Of a stretch of DNA of 34,819 nt, positions 17,983-26,163 are shown piece by piece. The stretch lies in contig LNFC01000004.1 in NCBI GenBank assembly GCA_001464545.1, forward strand, positions 1 to 34,819. Direction: 5' to 3'. The DNA is from Acidobacteria bacterium Ga0077551 (GTDB lineage: Bacteria > Pseudomonadota > Alphaproteobacteria > Caulobacterales > Hyphomonadaceae). The position numbers were made by a program, and so were the translations under genes. Each line of letters starts with the position of its first letter. Positions within the stretch are counted from its first letter, which is position 1. The notes under the pieces are model-generated. The model ran no database searches and was not told the origin of the DNA. It worked only from the letters and a program-made list of their open reading frames with translations.

Positions 17983-19577
17983 CAGCTCGCCGTCTTGAAC
18001 TTCGCGCCGCATCCGATGGCAGCGAAGGGGCCGAGCCCGGCTGGCAGATGATGCTGCTTGAAGAGGCGATCGCCGGCTTGAAGCGCGGACACGGAATCGG
18101 ACGGTGGCATCAGGTGCGGCTTGTGCTGCCTAACCCGTATGCCTTGCCCAATCCGGTGAAGACCGGCCTTGCGCTGCTGCTGATGTCGCCTGCGCGAGCC
18201 GAGATTGTTTCCGGAAACGGCAGTGCCCGGCGCGCCGTCACGCCTTGGAGTCTGGTCACCGACGCGGTGCGCGGCCTTAGCAGGAAGGATCATGTGATCC
18301 GTGGTCGGGCAGCCATTATGGGTTGGCTTGCGACCGAGCCGGTTCGCTCTGGCGCCTTCGCGCCGGCGTCTGGTCCGCCAATGGTGCTGCGCACTGGACT
18401 CTGGTTTGGCGCGAAGGTCGGCGGAGCCTTTTCGCATGCGGCCGGCGTCATCAATGCCATCTTCGACCGCTATGGCGGGCTCGACATTGTCTCGACGGAT
18501 CAGGTTCCGGGCCTGCGCAGCGCCATAACGACCCGCGCCATTGATCTTGCGCAAATCGAAGGCTGGACGTGCGGGGACGGACTGTATCTTGCAGCCCAGC
18601 CCTCGCTTGCTGCAGAAATTCAACGCCTCGTGCCGGCCGGCGCTCCCGCCTTTGTCTACCAGCGAAGCGGCTTGGGCGATATTTCGGGCCTGCGCTTTGC
18701 GCGCGCCCGCCGTCGGCCGTTTGTACTCGAATACAATGGTCCTGAAGTCTGGGTCGCGGAGAAATGGGGCACCGGGCTTGGCCATTCCCAAGATTATCAG
18801 AAGATCGAGACGGAGCTGTTGCGCCGCGCTGATCTCGTGCTCGCGGTTAGCCAGCCACTGGTTGAGGAAGCGATCGCGCGCGGCGCGGATGCGTCCCGGG
18901 TGCTCCTTTCGCCGAATGCGGCGGAAGCGGCCCGGTTCCATCCCTCGATCGACGGCGACCCCGTGCGTAGACGCCTGGGTCTGGAAGGCCAGAGGGTCGC
19001 CATGCTCGTGTCGAGTTTCGGTCCCTGGCACGGCGTTGAGACAACGCTGGATGCGCTCGCCGAGATGAACGAGCGCAATCCAAGCCTTGTTGCGCGATCG
19101 AAACTCGTCCTCGTCGGTCGTGGCAGCGGTTATGATGCAGCGCGCGCTCAGGCGGAGCAGCTTGGCATTTCCGCGCATGTCATCTTCACCGGACCCGTGC
19201 CCTCCGAATCGACACCGGAAATGCTTGCCGCCGCGGATGTGCTGCTCTCTCCGCAGGTTCACAACCGGGATGGGACTCTGTTTTTCGGCTCGCCCACGAA
19301 GCTGTTCGAGTACATGGCTATGGGAAAGCCGATCATTGCCAGCGATCTGGCGCAGATCGGGGAAATCCTGGACAACGAAAAGACCGCGCTGCTGACCGGG
19401 CCCGGCGATGTTAGCACCCTGGCGCTCGCACTTGAGCGTGCCCTGTCCGATCCTGCCGCCCTCGCGCCTCTCGGCGCGGCGGCGCGAGCCTTGCTGGAGG
19501 CCGAACATACCTGGGACGCGCGCATTGCGGCGCTGGACGCAGCCTTGCAACGGATCGGCGCCGGAGCGGCGCCTTGA
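17970..19577 (+). CDS. GT4-family glycosyltransferase with N-terminal extension
   Basis: 535 aa from ATG 17970, with GGAG 6 nt upstream, overlapping the previous gene by 13 nt. Recognisable GT-B elements begin around residue 130. They include the glycine-rich FGAKVGGAFSH, VLEYNGPEVW, LSPNAAEAARFHP, VSSFGPWHGVETTL, VLVGRGSGYDA and the EX7E-type block FFGSPTKLFEYMAMGKPII. The first 120 residues are not recognised. Shared blocks and overall layout make it a paralogue of the glycosyltransferase at 5076-6830 on the other operon. It is expected to act at the cytoplasmic face of the membrane on lipid-linked glycan. Donor unknown. Confidence 0.87.
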   Translation: MAELTARRLELRAASDGSEGAEPGWQMMLLEEAIAGLKRGHGIGRWHQVRLVLPNPYALPNPVKTGLALLLMSPARAEIVSGNGSARRAVTPWSLVTDAVRGLSRKDHVIRGRAAIMGWLATEPVRSGAFAPASGPPMVLRTGLWFGAKVGGAFSHAAGVINAIFDRYGGLDIVSTDQVPGLRSAITTRAIDLAQIEGWTCGDGLYLAAQPSLAAEIQRLVPAGAPAFVYQRSGLGDISGLRFARARRRPFVLEYNGPEVWVAEKWGTGLGHSQDYQKIETELLRRADLVLAVSQPLVEEAIARGADASRVLLSPNAAEAARFHPSIDGDPVRRRLGLEGQRVAMLVSSFGPWHGVETTLDALAEMNERNPSLVARSKLVLVGRGSGYDAARAQAEQLGISAHVIFTGPVPSESTPEMLAAADVLLSPQVHNRDGTLFFGSPTKLFEYMAMGKPIIASDLAQIGEILDNEKTALLTGPGDVSTLALALERALSDPAALAPLGAAARALLEAEHTWDARIAALDAALQRIGAGAAP

Positions 19578-20704
19578 GCAAGCCCTTCCTCCTGATCGTC
19601 ACCCGCCATTATCCGCCGGAGATTTCGGGAGGCGCGCGCCGGCCCTTCCTGATCGCACGCGGCCTACGCGGGCGCGGCTACCGCGTCGCCGTTGCCGCGC
19701 CCTTTGCGCCGGACGGTGAGCCCGACTGGATCCGGACGCCGCACCCCGCCGCCGAGCGTGGTCGCAGTCTCGCGCTCGAGGCGTCGGGGCCGAGCGAACC
19801 GGCCTGGAAGCCCTGGCTGCGCCGAATGGTCCGCTGGCCTGACAACGAGATTGGATGGGCGGGCAACGCGGTACGTGCGGTGATGTCGTCGGGGCTGAGA
19901 CCGGACTGGGTGCTGACGACCAGTCCGCCGGAATCGGCCCACGCCGCCGGCGAGCGCCTGAAGCGGGCCCTTGGCGTGCGCTGGGCGCTTGAAATGCGCG
20001 ACAGCTGGATCGAGGAGCCGCTGCGGCCCGAATTGCTGGAGCAGGGTCTGCGCCAGAAGGTCGAGCGCAGTATCGCCGCGCGTTGGCTTGTCGCCGCAGA
20101 TGCCCGCATTGCAGTTTCTGCAGCGCTCGCGGCGGAGATGGAGAGGCTGGCGCGCGGCACCGCGTCGTCTCCGTCCGTGATCGGACATTTTGCCGAGCCG
20201 CCGCCTGGTCCTTTCAAGTTTGAGGCGCCGGGGCCACATCTGCTTCACTCGGGTAGTTTTTCGCTCTCTCATGAAGGGCGCCGGTTCGCAGACCTGCTCG
20301 GTGCGTTTGCAAAGCTGCGTTCCTCGGTCCCTTCCGCGCGCCTGCATCTTGCGGGCCGGTTGACGGCCATGGAGCGCGCAGAGCTTGCGCTGTCGCCGCT
20401 GGCCGAGGCAATAACGCTGCATGGCGAAGTTCCTTACGCGGCTTCGCGCGCGCTTCAGGCTGGCGCCGATGGCTTGATCGTTTTCCAGCAGGGCATCGAT
20501 GCGCTTCCGGGAAAACTGGGGGAGTACCTTGAGTGCACGGCGCCCATACTGACGGTCGGAGAGGGAGCCTGGAAAGCGCGCCTGTCCGGCATTCCGAATT
20601 GGCCCCTGGAGTCTGCGGCCGCCGCTCTCGCCGCGCCCCGTCGCGCGCCGTCCAATGCGCTTCCGGCGGCACTGGATGCTTACGAGGCGCTTCTGAGGGG
20701 CTGA
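19574..20704 (+). CDS. Glycosyltransferase, GT4-like (GT-B fold)
   Basis: 376 aa. The start is TTG at 19574, overlapping the previous stop as TTGA, and gives the expected N-terminus SKPFLLIVTRHYPPEISGGA of a GT4 enzyme. Other features are LEMRDSWIEEP, VAADARIAVSAALAAEM, a LLHSGSFSLSHEGRRFADLL donor-domain start and FQQGIDALPGKLGEYLECTAPIL, where the last glutamate of an EX7E pair is not obvious. The C-terminal domain is shorter than usual, and the protein is divergent from the other glycosyltransferases here. It is the last gene of the plus-strand operon and ends 2 nt before the stop of the convergent FkbM gene. Confidence 0.82.
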   Translation: MSKPFLLIVTRHYPPEISGGARRPFLIARGLRGRGYRVAVAAPFAPDGEPDWIRTPHPAAERGRSLALEASGPSEPAWKPWLRRMVRWPDNEIGWAGNAVRAVMSSGLRPDWVLTTSPPESAHAAGERLKRALGVRWALEMRDSWIEEPLRPELLEQGLRQKVERSIAARWLVAADARIAVSAALAAEMERLARGTASSPSVIGHFAEPPPGPFKFEAPGPHLLHSGSFSLSHEGRRFADLLGAFAKLRSSVPSARLHLAGRLTAMERAELALSPLAEAITLHGEVPYAASRALQAGADGLIVFQQGIDALPGKLGEYLECTAPILTVGEGAWKARLSGIPNWPLESAAAALAAPRRAPSNALPAALDAYEALLRG

Positions 20705-20706
20705 CG

Positions 20707-22143
20707 CTATTGCGTAGTTTCGAGGCCGGCCGTCAGCGCCGAACGTTTCAAGCCGCCTAGCTTCAGCATCTGGTCGAGGAGCGCCTCCGGCACGGCAAAC
20801 ACGTTTGAACTGTGCTCGCCCATGAGATCGACAAGCCTGGGCTTACCGATGGCCGCATCAAACAGCACGTAGCCGTTCTCGTGCAGGAAGTGTGCAATTG
20901 TAGCGGCGGACGAATTCTTCGCTTCAAGCAACTCGTTTGCGACTTCGATGAGGATCAGCGGCCGCTGTTCCGAGATCAGCTTGCGCGCACCTTCTAGGAC
21001 TTCGATCTCGAAGCCTTCAACGTCAATCTTGAGGACGTCCACTTTTGGCGTACCGGGCTTCAGGAGCAATGCGTCGAGCGGCACAACATCGACCGTGTAC
21101 TGCTCGAACGCATTCTCCGCGACGGGCGATCCGATGACGTTCACAAGCGTGGACACCGATGGACCCATTTCCCAGCGGAAGGCCACTCCGCCGCCTGAGG
21201 TGGAGCTGATGCGCAGCGCCCCGTTGAAGTTTTTCAGCTTTGCATCGCCGAAAATGCAAGTTGCGGCGCCTGCAAAGTCCGATTTCACCAGATGCGGAAT
21301 TTCCGCCGCTTTTTCGTGCGCGTCCATCCGCAGCCAGGGCCCGATGGCAACCCCGGGCGGGCGAAGCTGAATATCCTCCAGCATAAAATCGAACGCTGCA
21401 TCGGAATAGATCAACAATTCGAGCTGGCTCACTTGTCCGAGAGCAAGCTGCGTCAATCGCCCGGTAAAGGACGACCAGTGAAAATTCTCGCCATCCACCG
21501 TGTAGCGAATGTTCGGAAACACGCGCTGCAGCGCAAGGCCGCCCAGTGAGTTGTGTCCGTCGAACTCTTCCTCGGCCACCGAGAGCGTTGCCGTTCCGTC
21601 AGCGGCGCCCACGGCCATCTGCAAACAACGCAGGTTGGTCAGGCGGTTGAGATCTGCATTGCGGGTGAGGCTAGCCGCTTCGCGGCGACTTGGCTCGAAG
21701 GCGAACACGTGGCCTGCTGGTCCGACCTTCTTCGCGGCGTACACGGAGTAAACGCCGGTATTTGCGCCCACGTCCACGAAGGTGGCGCCAGGTTTGAGGA
21801 ACTGCGAGAGAACAGCGAAGTCATTCGGATCGAACGACCGGTTGACATAGAGCTGGCGGCCGGTCTCATTCGCATGGCGGAACTCCAGCACAGCGCCCTC
21901 CAACCAGGGCAGGCGGATCGGAAAGCAAGTTTCAGGAAAATCCTTGAGTGCGTCCCACAGCTGCGCGCGCAGGTCCTGGCCTTCGTCAGATGCAGGCTTG
22001 CCCATCTGCCATCCGGCGGATGGCGCAATTTCGGGGGGGGCGATCTCACGCTCCGCGAGGGTGCGAACGAGCGCAGCCATACGGCGCACCTGCTCTTCAG
22101 AATGGGTTTCGAAAAATCTACTCACGCGGCGGTTTCCTGTCAT
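20707..22143 (-). CDS. FkbM-family methyltransferase with an inserted domain
   Basis: 478 aa from ATG 22143, preceded by GAGGG at 7 nt; a longer reading from 22215 lacks such a site. Motif I is FVDVGANTGVYS (about 122-133), and FAFEPS follows. The closing FkbM motif VDVLKIDVEGFEIEVLEGA lies near 368-386. Between these halves, where FkbM proteins usually have 30-40 residues, there are about 140 residues (208-346) rich in predicted beta strands, with FTGRLTQLALGQVSQLELLIYSD and a GALRISSTSGGGVAF segment. A further N-terminal helical arm of about 80 residues is present. FkbM enzymes O-methylate sugars and polyketides. The role here is probably methylation of the exported glycan. It is convergent with the glycosyltransferase operon. 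Confidence 0.85.
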   Translation of the reverse strand: MTGNRRVSRFFETHSEEQVRRMAALVRTLAEREIAPPEIAPSAGWQMGKPASDEGQDLRAQLWDALKDFPETCFPIRLPWLEGAVLEFRHANETGRQLYVNRSFDPNDFAVLSQFLKPGATFVDVGANTGVYSVYAAKKVGPAGHVFAFEPSRREAASLTRNADLNRLTNLRCLQMAVGAADGTATLSVAEEEFDGHNSLGGLALQRVFPNIRYTVDGENFHWSSFTGRLTQLALGQVSQLELLIYSDAAFDFMLEDIQLRPPGVAIGPWLRMDAHEKAAEIPHLVKSDFAGAATCIFGDAKLKNFNGALRISSTSGGGVAFRWEMGPSVSTLVNVIGSPVAENAFEQYTVDVVPLDALLLKPGTPKVDVLKIDVEGFEIEVLEGARKLISEQRPLILIEVANELLEAKNSSAATIAHFLHENGYVLFDAAIGKPRLVDLMGEHSSNVFAVPEALLDQMLKLGGLKRSALTAGLETTQ

Positions 22144-22329
22144 GGCCCGGCCCTCAGAACCTGCTTTTATAGGAGCATAAGGATAGCCTAATGCAACAGT
22201 CCCAGTGTGCAACAAGGCGGTTAAATCTTTGAAACCGCTGCAGTCATGTTTTTCGGTGTACCGCCAACCCCGGCCCGTTGCGCCGCCGGGTTTGTCTCTG
22301 CCTGCGCCTCAAATCCCGAAGCGCATTTC

Positions 22330-22747
22330 GACGAATCGCCGAAACCTTGCCCTACCTGCTACCAAAGCAGGCCCAGAAACACGTCTCACTCAACGAGGCG
22401 CCGCGAAGCTGGACGTTCTCGTGCAGGCGCCCTCCTGCGCGCCGTGGTGGACGAAAAGCTGCGCGACTCGGAGGTTCCCGCCGCCCTGGCTTTCGGTGCG
22501 GGCCGCACCGAGGAGATCGAATGCATGCGTATCACCTCGTCGGGCCGCGTCAGGGTCGGCGCTGCTACACCCAGCTGCGCCCTGCCTTTCGCGGGCCTTG
22601 CAAGCGTCGCACGCCAGGGCAAGCCTTCTTTTTACTTCGTATACTGGGGCGGCAGTTTAGCTGCACGTGTCCGACGAGGCTGGCGGCGCGGGGCTCGGCT
22701 TCAGTGACAGTACCGACGGTATCATCTTACAGACCGTGCTGTGGTGA
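22330..22747 (+). pseudogene. Degenerate phage tail protein gene (DUF2793 type), at least three frames
   Basis: Recognisable pieces of one protein lie in order on the plus strand, in different frames. First comes STNRRNLALP, then YLLPKQAQKHVSLNEA (frame change near 22355), then KLDVLVQA (frame change near 22405). These three match the start of DUF2793 proteins found in alphaproteobacterial phages and gene transfer agents. In a third frame follow VVDEKLRDSEVPAALAFGAG and MRITSSGRVRVGAATP, the latter like tail-fibre repeats. The end, VSDEAGGAGLGFSDSTDG up to TGA at 22745-22747, resembles the usual C-terminus of the same tail proteins. The first shift fits loss of one copy of a CTACC repeat. The remnant runs a few bases into the convergent GT2 gene. 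Bases 22144-22329 before it hold only the FkbM start region; I see nothing else there. Confidence 0.6.
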
Positions 22748-23794
22748 GCTGAGTGTGCGGACGGCGATCTGCCGGCCCAGCATCCGGGCCGGGTTCCACA
22801 CCATCGCGCGCAGCAATGTGCCAAGGCTTGCCGTCCGGTGGGCCTGCACGACCTGCCGATCCGCCCAGACCGGCCCGATGCCGCGTAACGCTTCCACCAG
22901 GCCCGCCATGGCGTCTCCAAACCGGCCGGTCATCAGCCCACGGAGCAGGATGGCCGCCGTCAGCGCGAGATGGCCGGGAAGGGTGAGGATCAGCAGAGGC
23001 ATCGGCATGCACTTGAGGTAGACCCAGAGCCGGTTGCGCGTGCCATGGCGCACGGCAAAGCCCGAGACCTTCTCTGACAGTCCGCCGCCCGCATGCGAGA
23101 CGACGGCGTCCGGCAGGAAGACGCAGTCTCCGCCTTCAAGGCGCAGGCGAAATCCGAGGTCGACGTCTTCGCAGAAGCAGAACAATCGCTCGTCAAATCC
23201 GCCCGCGGCGGCAAACGTTTCGCGGTGATAGACCGCGCTCGCGCCGCAAGGTGAGAAACAGGTGCCTTCCGCTGGAAGGTCCGTAACCGGACGGTGGTAT
23301 CCGCCGCGCCAGGGAATGCCGAACACGAGGTAATTGTCGCCGGCGCCGTCGAGTTTCGTCTCGTCATGCATCCAGAGCTGCGTGCAGGCAAAGCTGGTGA
23401 CGCCGGGATGGCGCGCGGTGCCCGCCAGGACCTCGGCCAGCCAGTCCGGCCGCGCGGCGGCGTCCGGGTTCAGAAGCGCCAGCCACGTGCCGGTGGCCTG
23501 CGCCGCCGCAAGGTTGTTGCCGCGCGCAAAGCCGTGGTTTCCGGCCTCGCGCATCAGGGTGAACGCAGGCAGGCCGGCGGTATCCAGCGCGTCCACCGAT
23601 CCGTCCGCCGAGGCATTGTCGAGGAGGATCACCTCGAACGACCGGTGCGTCTGGGCTTTAAGCGAATCGAGGGCGCCCTGCACATAGGCGCCGCCATTGT
23701 AGTTGACGATCAGCACCGAGAAGTCGGGGGCGGTTTGCAAACGGTTCAGCTCCCAGGACGCGCGCCCCTCAATAGGGCGCAGCCCGGTCGCCAA
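22727..23794 (-). CDS. GT2-family glycosyltransferase (rhamnosyltransferase-like)
   Basis: 355 aa. The GT-A fold begins FSVLIVNYNGGAYVQGALDSL, with LLDNASADGS, the DXD-like LNPDAAARPDWL, FDERLFCFCEDVDLGFRL and a hydrophobic C-terminal stretch near 265-290. This matches the WbbL/RfbF-type rhamnosyltransferase branch of GT2. The start is TTG at 23794 with AAGGGG 6 nt upstream, which is a strong site; an internal start would remove the first 25 residues but not the fold. It would add a sugar to the polymer at the membrane. It stands apart from the main operons, next to phage debris, and its donor is not known. Confidence 0.88.
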   Translation of the reverse strand: MATGLRPIEGRASWELNRLQTAPDFSVLIVNYNGGAYVQGALDSLKAQTHRSFEVILLDNASADGSVDALDTAGLPAFTLMREAGNHGFARGNNLAAAQATGTWLALLNPDAAARPDWLAEVLAGTARHPGVTSFACTQLWMHDETKLDGAGDNYLVFGIPWRGGYHRPVTDLPAEGTCFSPCGASAVYHRETFAAAGGFDERLFCFCEDVDLGFRLRLEGGDCVFLPDAVVSHAGGGLSEKVSGFAVRHGTRNRLWVYLKCMPMPLLILTLPGHLALTAAILLRGLMTGRFGDAMAGLVEALRGIGPVWADRQVVQAHRTASLGTLLRAMVWNPARMLGRQIAVRTLSSPQHGL

Positions 23795-23804
23795 GCAAGT
23801 CCCC

Positions 23805-25232
23805 TTACTCTGTCATTTCCGTCCAGAGCTGCATCGCGCTGCACGTATCCGGCGCCTGCAGCGCTGCGCGCGCTGCTGCCGTGAACTGGTCGGATTCCGA
23901 CGCGGCCCAGACGCCCGCCGCCGCATCGAACGTCGTGAAGCCGACGGCCGAAAGCCCTCGCGAAATCCTTGAACAGATCAGCCGCGCCGTATCGACATCG
24001 CCCGTCTCGTTGAGGCTGGTGATCTGGTCGCTGAGTTCGAGGCGCGAGAAGATGTAGTCGTAGACCCGCAGGTCCGTGCCGACATTGAAGGACAGGATGT
24101 CGGCCGAGCTTACGCCCTCGAAGTTCGGCGCGTCATCATTTCCGCCAAAGGTATTGGCGGTGAACACCGACGGGATCGGCGGCTCGAGATAGACCACCCA
24201 TTTGCCGATGCCTTCCTTCTTCTGCGTGTTCTTGATGTTCGCTGCCGGCGGCAGCTCGGCGCGGATGATCAGGATCGGGTCGGCGGTCCAGGACTTGATG
24301 GCGAACGCGCCCGTCGATTCTTCGGTGATGGATTGCCCGAACAGCGAGGTCGACTGCGTGTTGAGGAAGTTGGAGGCCTGCAGCATCGCCGGCGCGTTGA
24401 AGAACGTCACCAGCGCCGAGGTCGGCGCAATCAGGTTCGCGGCCGTCTGCAGCGCGTTCATCACATTCGCGCCGGCAGACGAGGAGCGCTCATCCGACAG
24501 CTGCATCCGGAACCGGCCCTCGATCATCGTGTTGGGGCTGACCTTGAAATAGGGCGTCGCGTAGACCGAGATGCTTTCGTTCGTGGCCCAGGCTTCGCCC
24601 TTGGCATTGTCGGAGCGGAAGGTGGAAGAGAACAGCGCCTTCGTCGTCTTGATGTCCGGATTGGAAATGTCGAAGTCGGCAATCAGCGTGCGTGTGACAT
24701 TGCGCGAGCCCATCAGCGTGCGCGAAAGCCAGCCGCGGCTTTCCTTGTCATAGTCACGCGTTTCCTTCTTCGACTTGCGCCCGTCACCGGCGACACCGGC
24801 GATATCGTAGCTGTCGGGGTCGAGGGTCACGATCTGGATACGGGTATAGCGGTCCTGCAGCGCCGGACCGTTGCCCGCCACCAGGATGTCCTGTTCGATC
24901 GCGACGTCGATATAGGGCAGGTAGTCCTGCACCGGTGTCGCCGACCGGCTGGCCTCGCGAAACGCCGTGCGCGACGCCGCGATGCTGGGAGCGCCGGCGC
25001 CCGTGGGCGGCAGGCTTTCGAACTGATCCTCGAGTTCAAGATACTCGTCCGGATAGCCGCCGGCGTTCCGGTCGATGTCGATCGGGGCCGGTTCTGCCAC
25101 CGGCGGCGGGGGCGGCGGCGGCATCGGCGCCGGCTCGGACGAGGTCGGCACTTCGGGCGCTGTGGCACACGCGGCGAGCGCCGCAATCGCGGCCCCTGAA
25201 AGCATTCTGGCGGCAAGCTTGAAGTTTCGCAT
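23805..25232 (-). CDS. Large predicted lipoprotein, function unknown
   Basis: 475 aa from ATG 25232, preceded by GGAGG; the upstream in-frame reading to 25316 lacks a signal. The N-terminus MRNFKLAARMLSGAAIAALAAC is a lipoprotein signal with lipobox LAAC, cysteine at 22. A proline-rich linker (PMPPPPPPPVAEP) follows, then a soluble domain with repeated beta-strand patterns and no enzyme motif I know. The charged segment KSKKETRDYDKESRG sits near residue 155. It would be anchored in the outer or inner membrane facing the periplasm. It has no cysteine pairs except near the end. It is divergent from panD. The function is not recognised; its neighbourhood (surface glycan genes) is only suggestive. 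Confidence 0.75.
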   Translation of the reverse strand: MRNFKLAARMLSGAAIAALAACATAPEVPTSSEPAPMPPPPPPPVAEPAPIDIDRNAGGYPDEYLELEDQFESLPPTGAGAPSIAASRTAFREASRSATPVQDYLPYIDVAIEQDILVAGNGPALQDRYTRIQIVTLDPDSYDIAGVAGDGRKSKKETRDYDKESRGWLSRTLMGSRNVTRTLIADFDISNPDIKTTKALFSSTFRSDNAKGEAWATNESISVYATPYFKVSPNTMIEGRFRMQLSDERSSSAGANVMNALQTAANLIAPTSALVTFFNAPAMLQASNFLNTQSTSLFGQSITEESTGAFAIKSWTADPILIIRAELPPAANIKNTQKKEGIGKWVVYLEPPIPSVFTANTFGGNDDAPNFEGVSSADILSFNVGTDLRVYDYIFSRLELSDQITSLNETGDVDTARLICSRISRGLSAVGFTTFDAAAGVWAASESDQFTAAARAALQAPDTCSAMQLWTEMTE

Positions 25233-25261
25233 CCTCGTCCTCCCCGACGTTACGGCTGCAT

Positions 25262-25277
25262 ATAACGAATAGTTAAC
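25262..25277. promoter_or_regulatory. CtrA-like box (ATAA-N7-TTAAC)
   Basis: ATAA, seven bases, then TTAAC fits the CtrA consensus TTAA-N7-TTAAC at all but one position. It lies about 30-45 bases upstream of the lipoprotein start, in the intergenic region shared with panD. CtrA regulates cell-cycle and envelope genes in Caulobacterales and relatives. The match is short and could be chance in a stretch that is locally AT-rich. Confidence 0.35.
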
Positions 25278-25484
25278 ACTGCAGTCGGCGCGGCGCGAGG
25301 GGCGTCTGGGACGCATCCCACGCTAATGTGAGCGCGCGCCCCGCAAATCTTTACATACCGCGCCTTTACGGCCCCGGCCTTGCAAGGCAGAAGGCCCTTG
25401 CTGACTGCCGCAGCGACCCCATATTCTCTCGTTGAGCAAAAGTGCTCATGTCGAACACCGGAGTGTCCTCCCTTGTTGCTCACG

Positions 25485-25829
25485 ATGTTGAAGGCCAAGC
25501 TGCACTCGGCCACCGTCACCCAGTGCGACCTCTATTACGAAGGTTCGGTCTCGATCGACCAGGACCTGCTGGATGCGTCGGGCATCCTGCCGCATGAGCA
25601 GGTCGATATCTGGAACGTCACCAATGGCAACCGGATCCAGACCTACGCGCTGGAAGCGCCGCGCGGCTCGCGCACCATTGGCATCAACGGCGCCGCCGCC
25701 CGCCACTTTGCGGTCGGCGATACGGTGATCATCGCGGCCTTTTGCGGCGTCGACGCCGCCGAAGCGCGCCAGCATGCCCCGGCGGTCGTGATCCTTGGCT
25801 CCGGCAACGAGATCAAGCGCCCGGCCTGA
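25485..25829 (+). CDS. panD: Aspartate 1-decarboxylase precursor
   Basis: 114 aa from ATG 25485. The alignment with E. coli PanD is clear: [21 protein letters not shown], with the self-processing Gly20-Ser21 site (cleavage yields the pyruvoyl group on Ser21), then [39 protein letters not shown] and [20 protein letters not shown]. It makes beta-alanine from aspartate for pantothenate and coenzyme A. The protein is slightly shorter than the usual 125-130 residues at the C-terminus. A longer reading from 25380 adds 35 residues without homology. It is a housekeeping gene placed between the lipoprotein and mobile-element material. Confidence 0.95.
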   Translation: MLKAKLHSATVTQCDLYYEGSVSIDQDLLDASGILPHEQVDIWNVTNGNRIQTYALEAPRGSRTIGINGAAARHFAVGDTVIIAAFCGVDAAEARQHAPAVVILGSGNEIKRPA

Positions 25830-25854
25830 TCACGCTCGGCGCGGCGCCTGGCCG

Positions 25855-26163
25855 TCAGGCCGCCTTCGTCCGGCTCCAGACAAGGATTCCAGAGGCGCCG
25901 TCATCGTTCTCGAAGAAGGCGGCCCTGAGCGGAGCGGGCAAGGCCGGGTCGTCAAGCCTGACCGCCAGGTAGGGCGTCTCGCCGTCCCGGCTCTCCTCGC
26001 ACCAGGCCGCGCCCAGTTCGGCGCCGCCGGCTATGACCCGGAAATCGGGTCCGCCTTGCGCCCTGTCAGTCACGGGGACGAATTCCGCCCGCACGTCGAT
26101 TGTCAGGGTGCGGAGCCAATGCGCCGGCCTTGCTGGAGATCGTCCGGGTACGGATACGCACAT
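25855..26163 (-). CDS. DUF736 family protein
   Basis: 102 aa from ATG 26163, with an AGGGAAAGG ribosome site. LRTLTIDVRAEFVPV, then PDFRVIAGGAELGAAWCEESRDG and PYLAVRLDDPALPAPL and ILVWSR match DUF736, a small protein family encoded on plasmids and integrative conjugative elements of alphaproteobacteria, often near trb genes. The normal opening of the family (a IGxF...GxxGxIRTL pattern) is replaced here by MCVSVPGRSPARPAHW. The total length is normal, so the N-terminus may be divergent or frameshifted. It ends 25 bases from the convergent panD stop. Biochemical role unknown. It supports a former conjugative element in this stretch. Confidence 0.75.
   Translation of the reverse strand: MCVSVPGRSPARPAHWLRTLTIDVRAEFVPVTDRAQGGPDFRVIAGGAELGAAWCEESRDGETPYLAVRLDDPALPAPLRAAFFENDDGASGILVWSRTKAA

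Noticed and set aside
17928..19550. 540-codon open frame on the minus strand
   Set aside because: It lies exactly opposite the GT4 glycosyltransferase at 17970-19577, has a low-complexity Arg/Gly/His-rich translation and no known domain; it is a product of high-GC codon bias.
22278..23021. Long plus-strand frame crossing the GT2 gene
   Set aside because: Only a short part belongs to the DUF2793 remnant; the rest is antisense to the GT2 coding sequence.
25823..25861. GGCCTGA ... TCAGGCC inverted repeat between panD and the DUF736 gene
   Set aside because: The arms are simply the two convergent gene ends (both finish with a GCC codon plus TGA) and there is no T-run, so a terminator is not supported.
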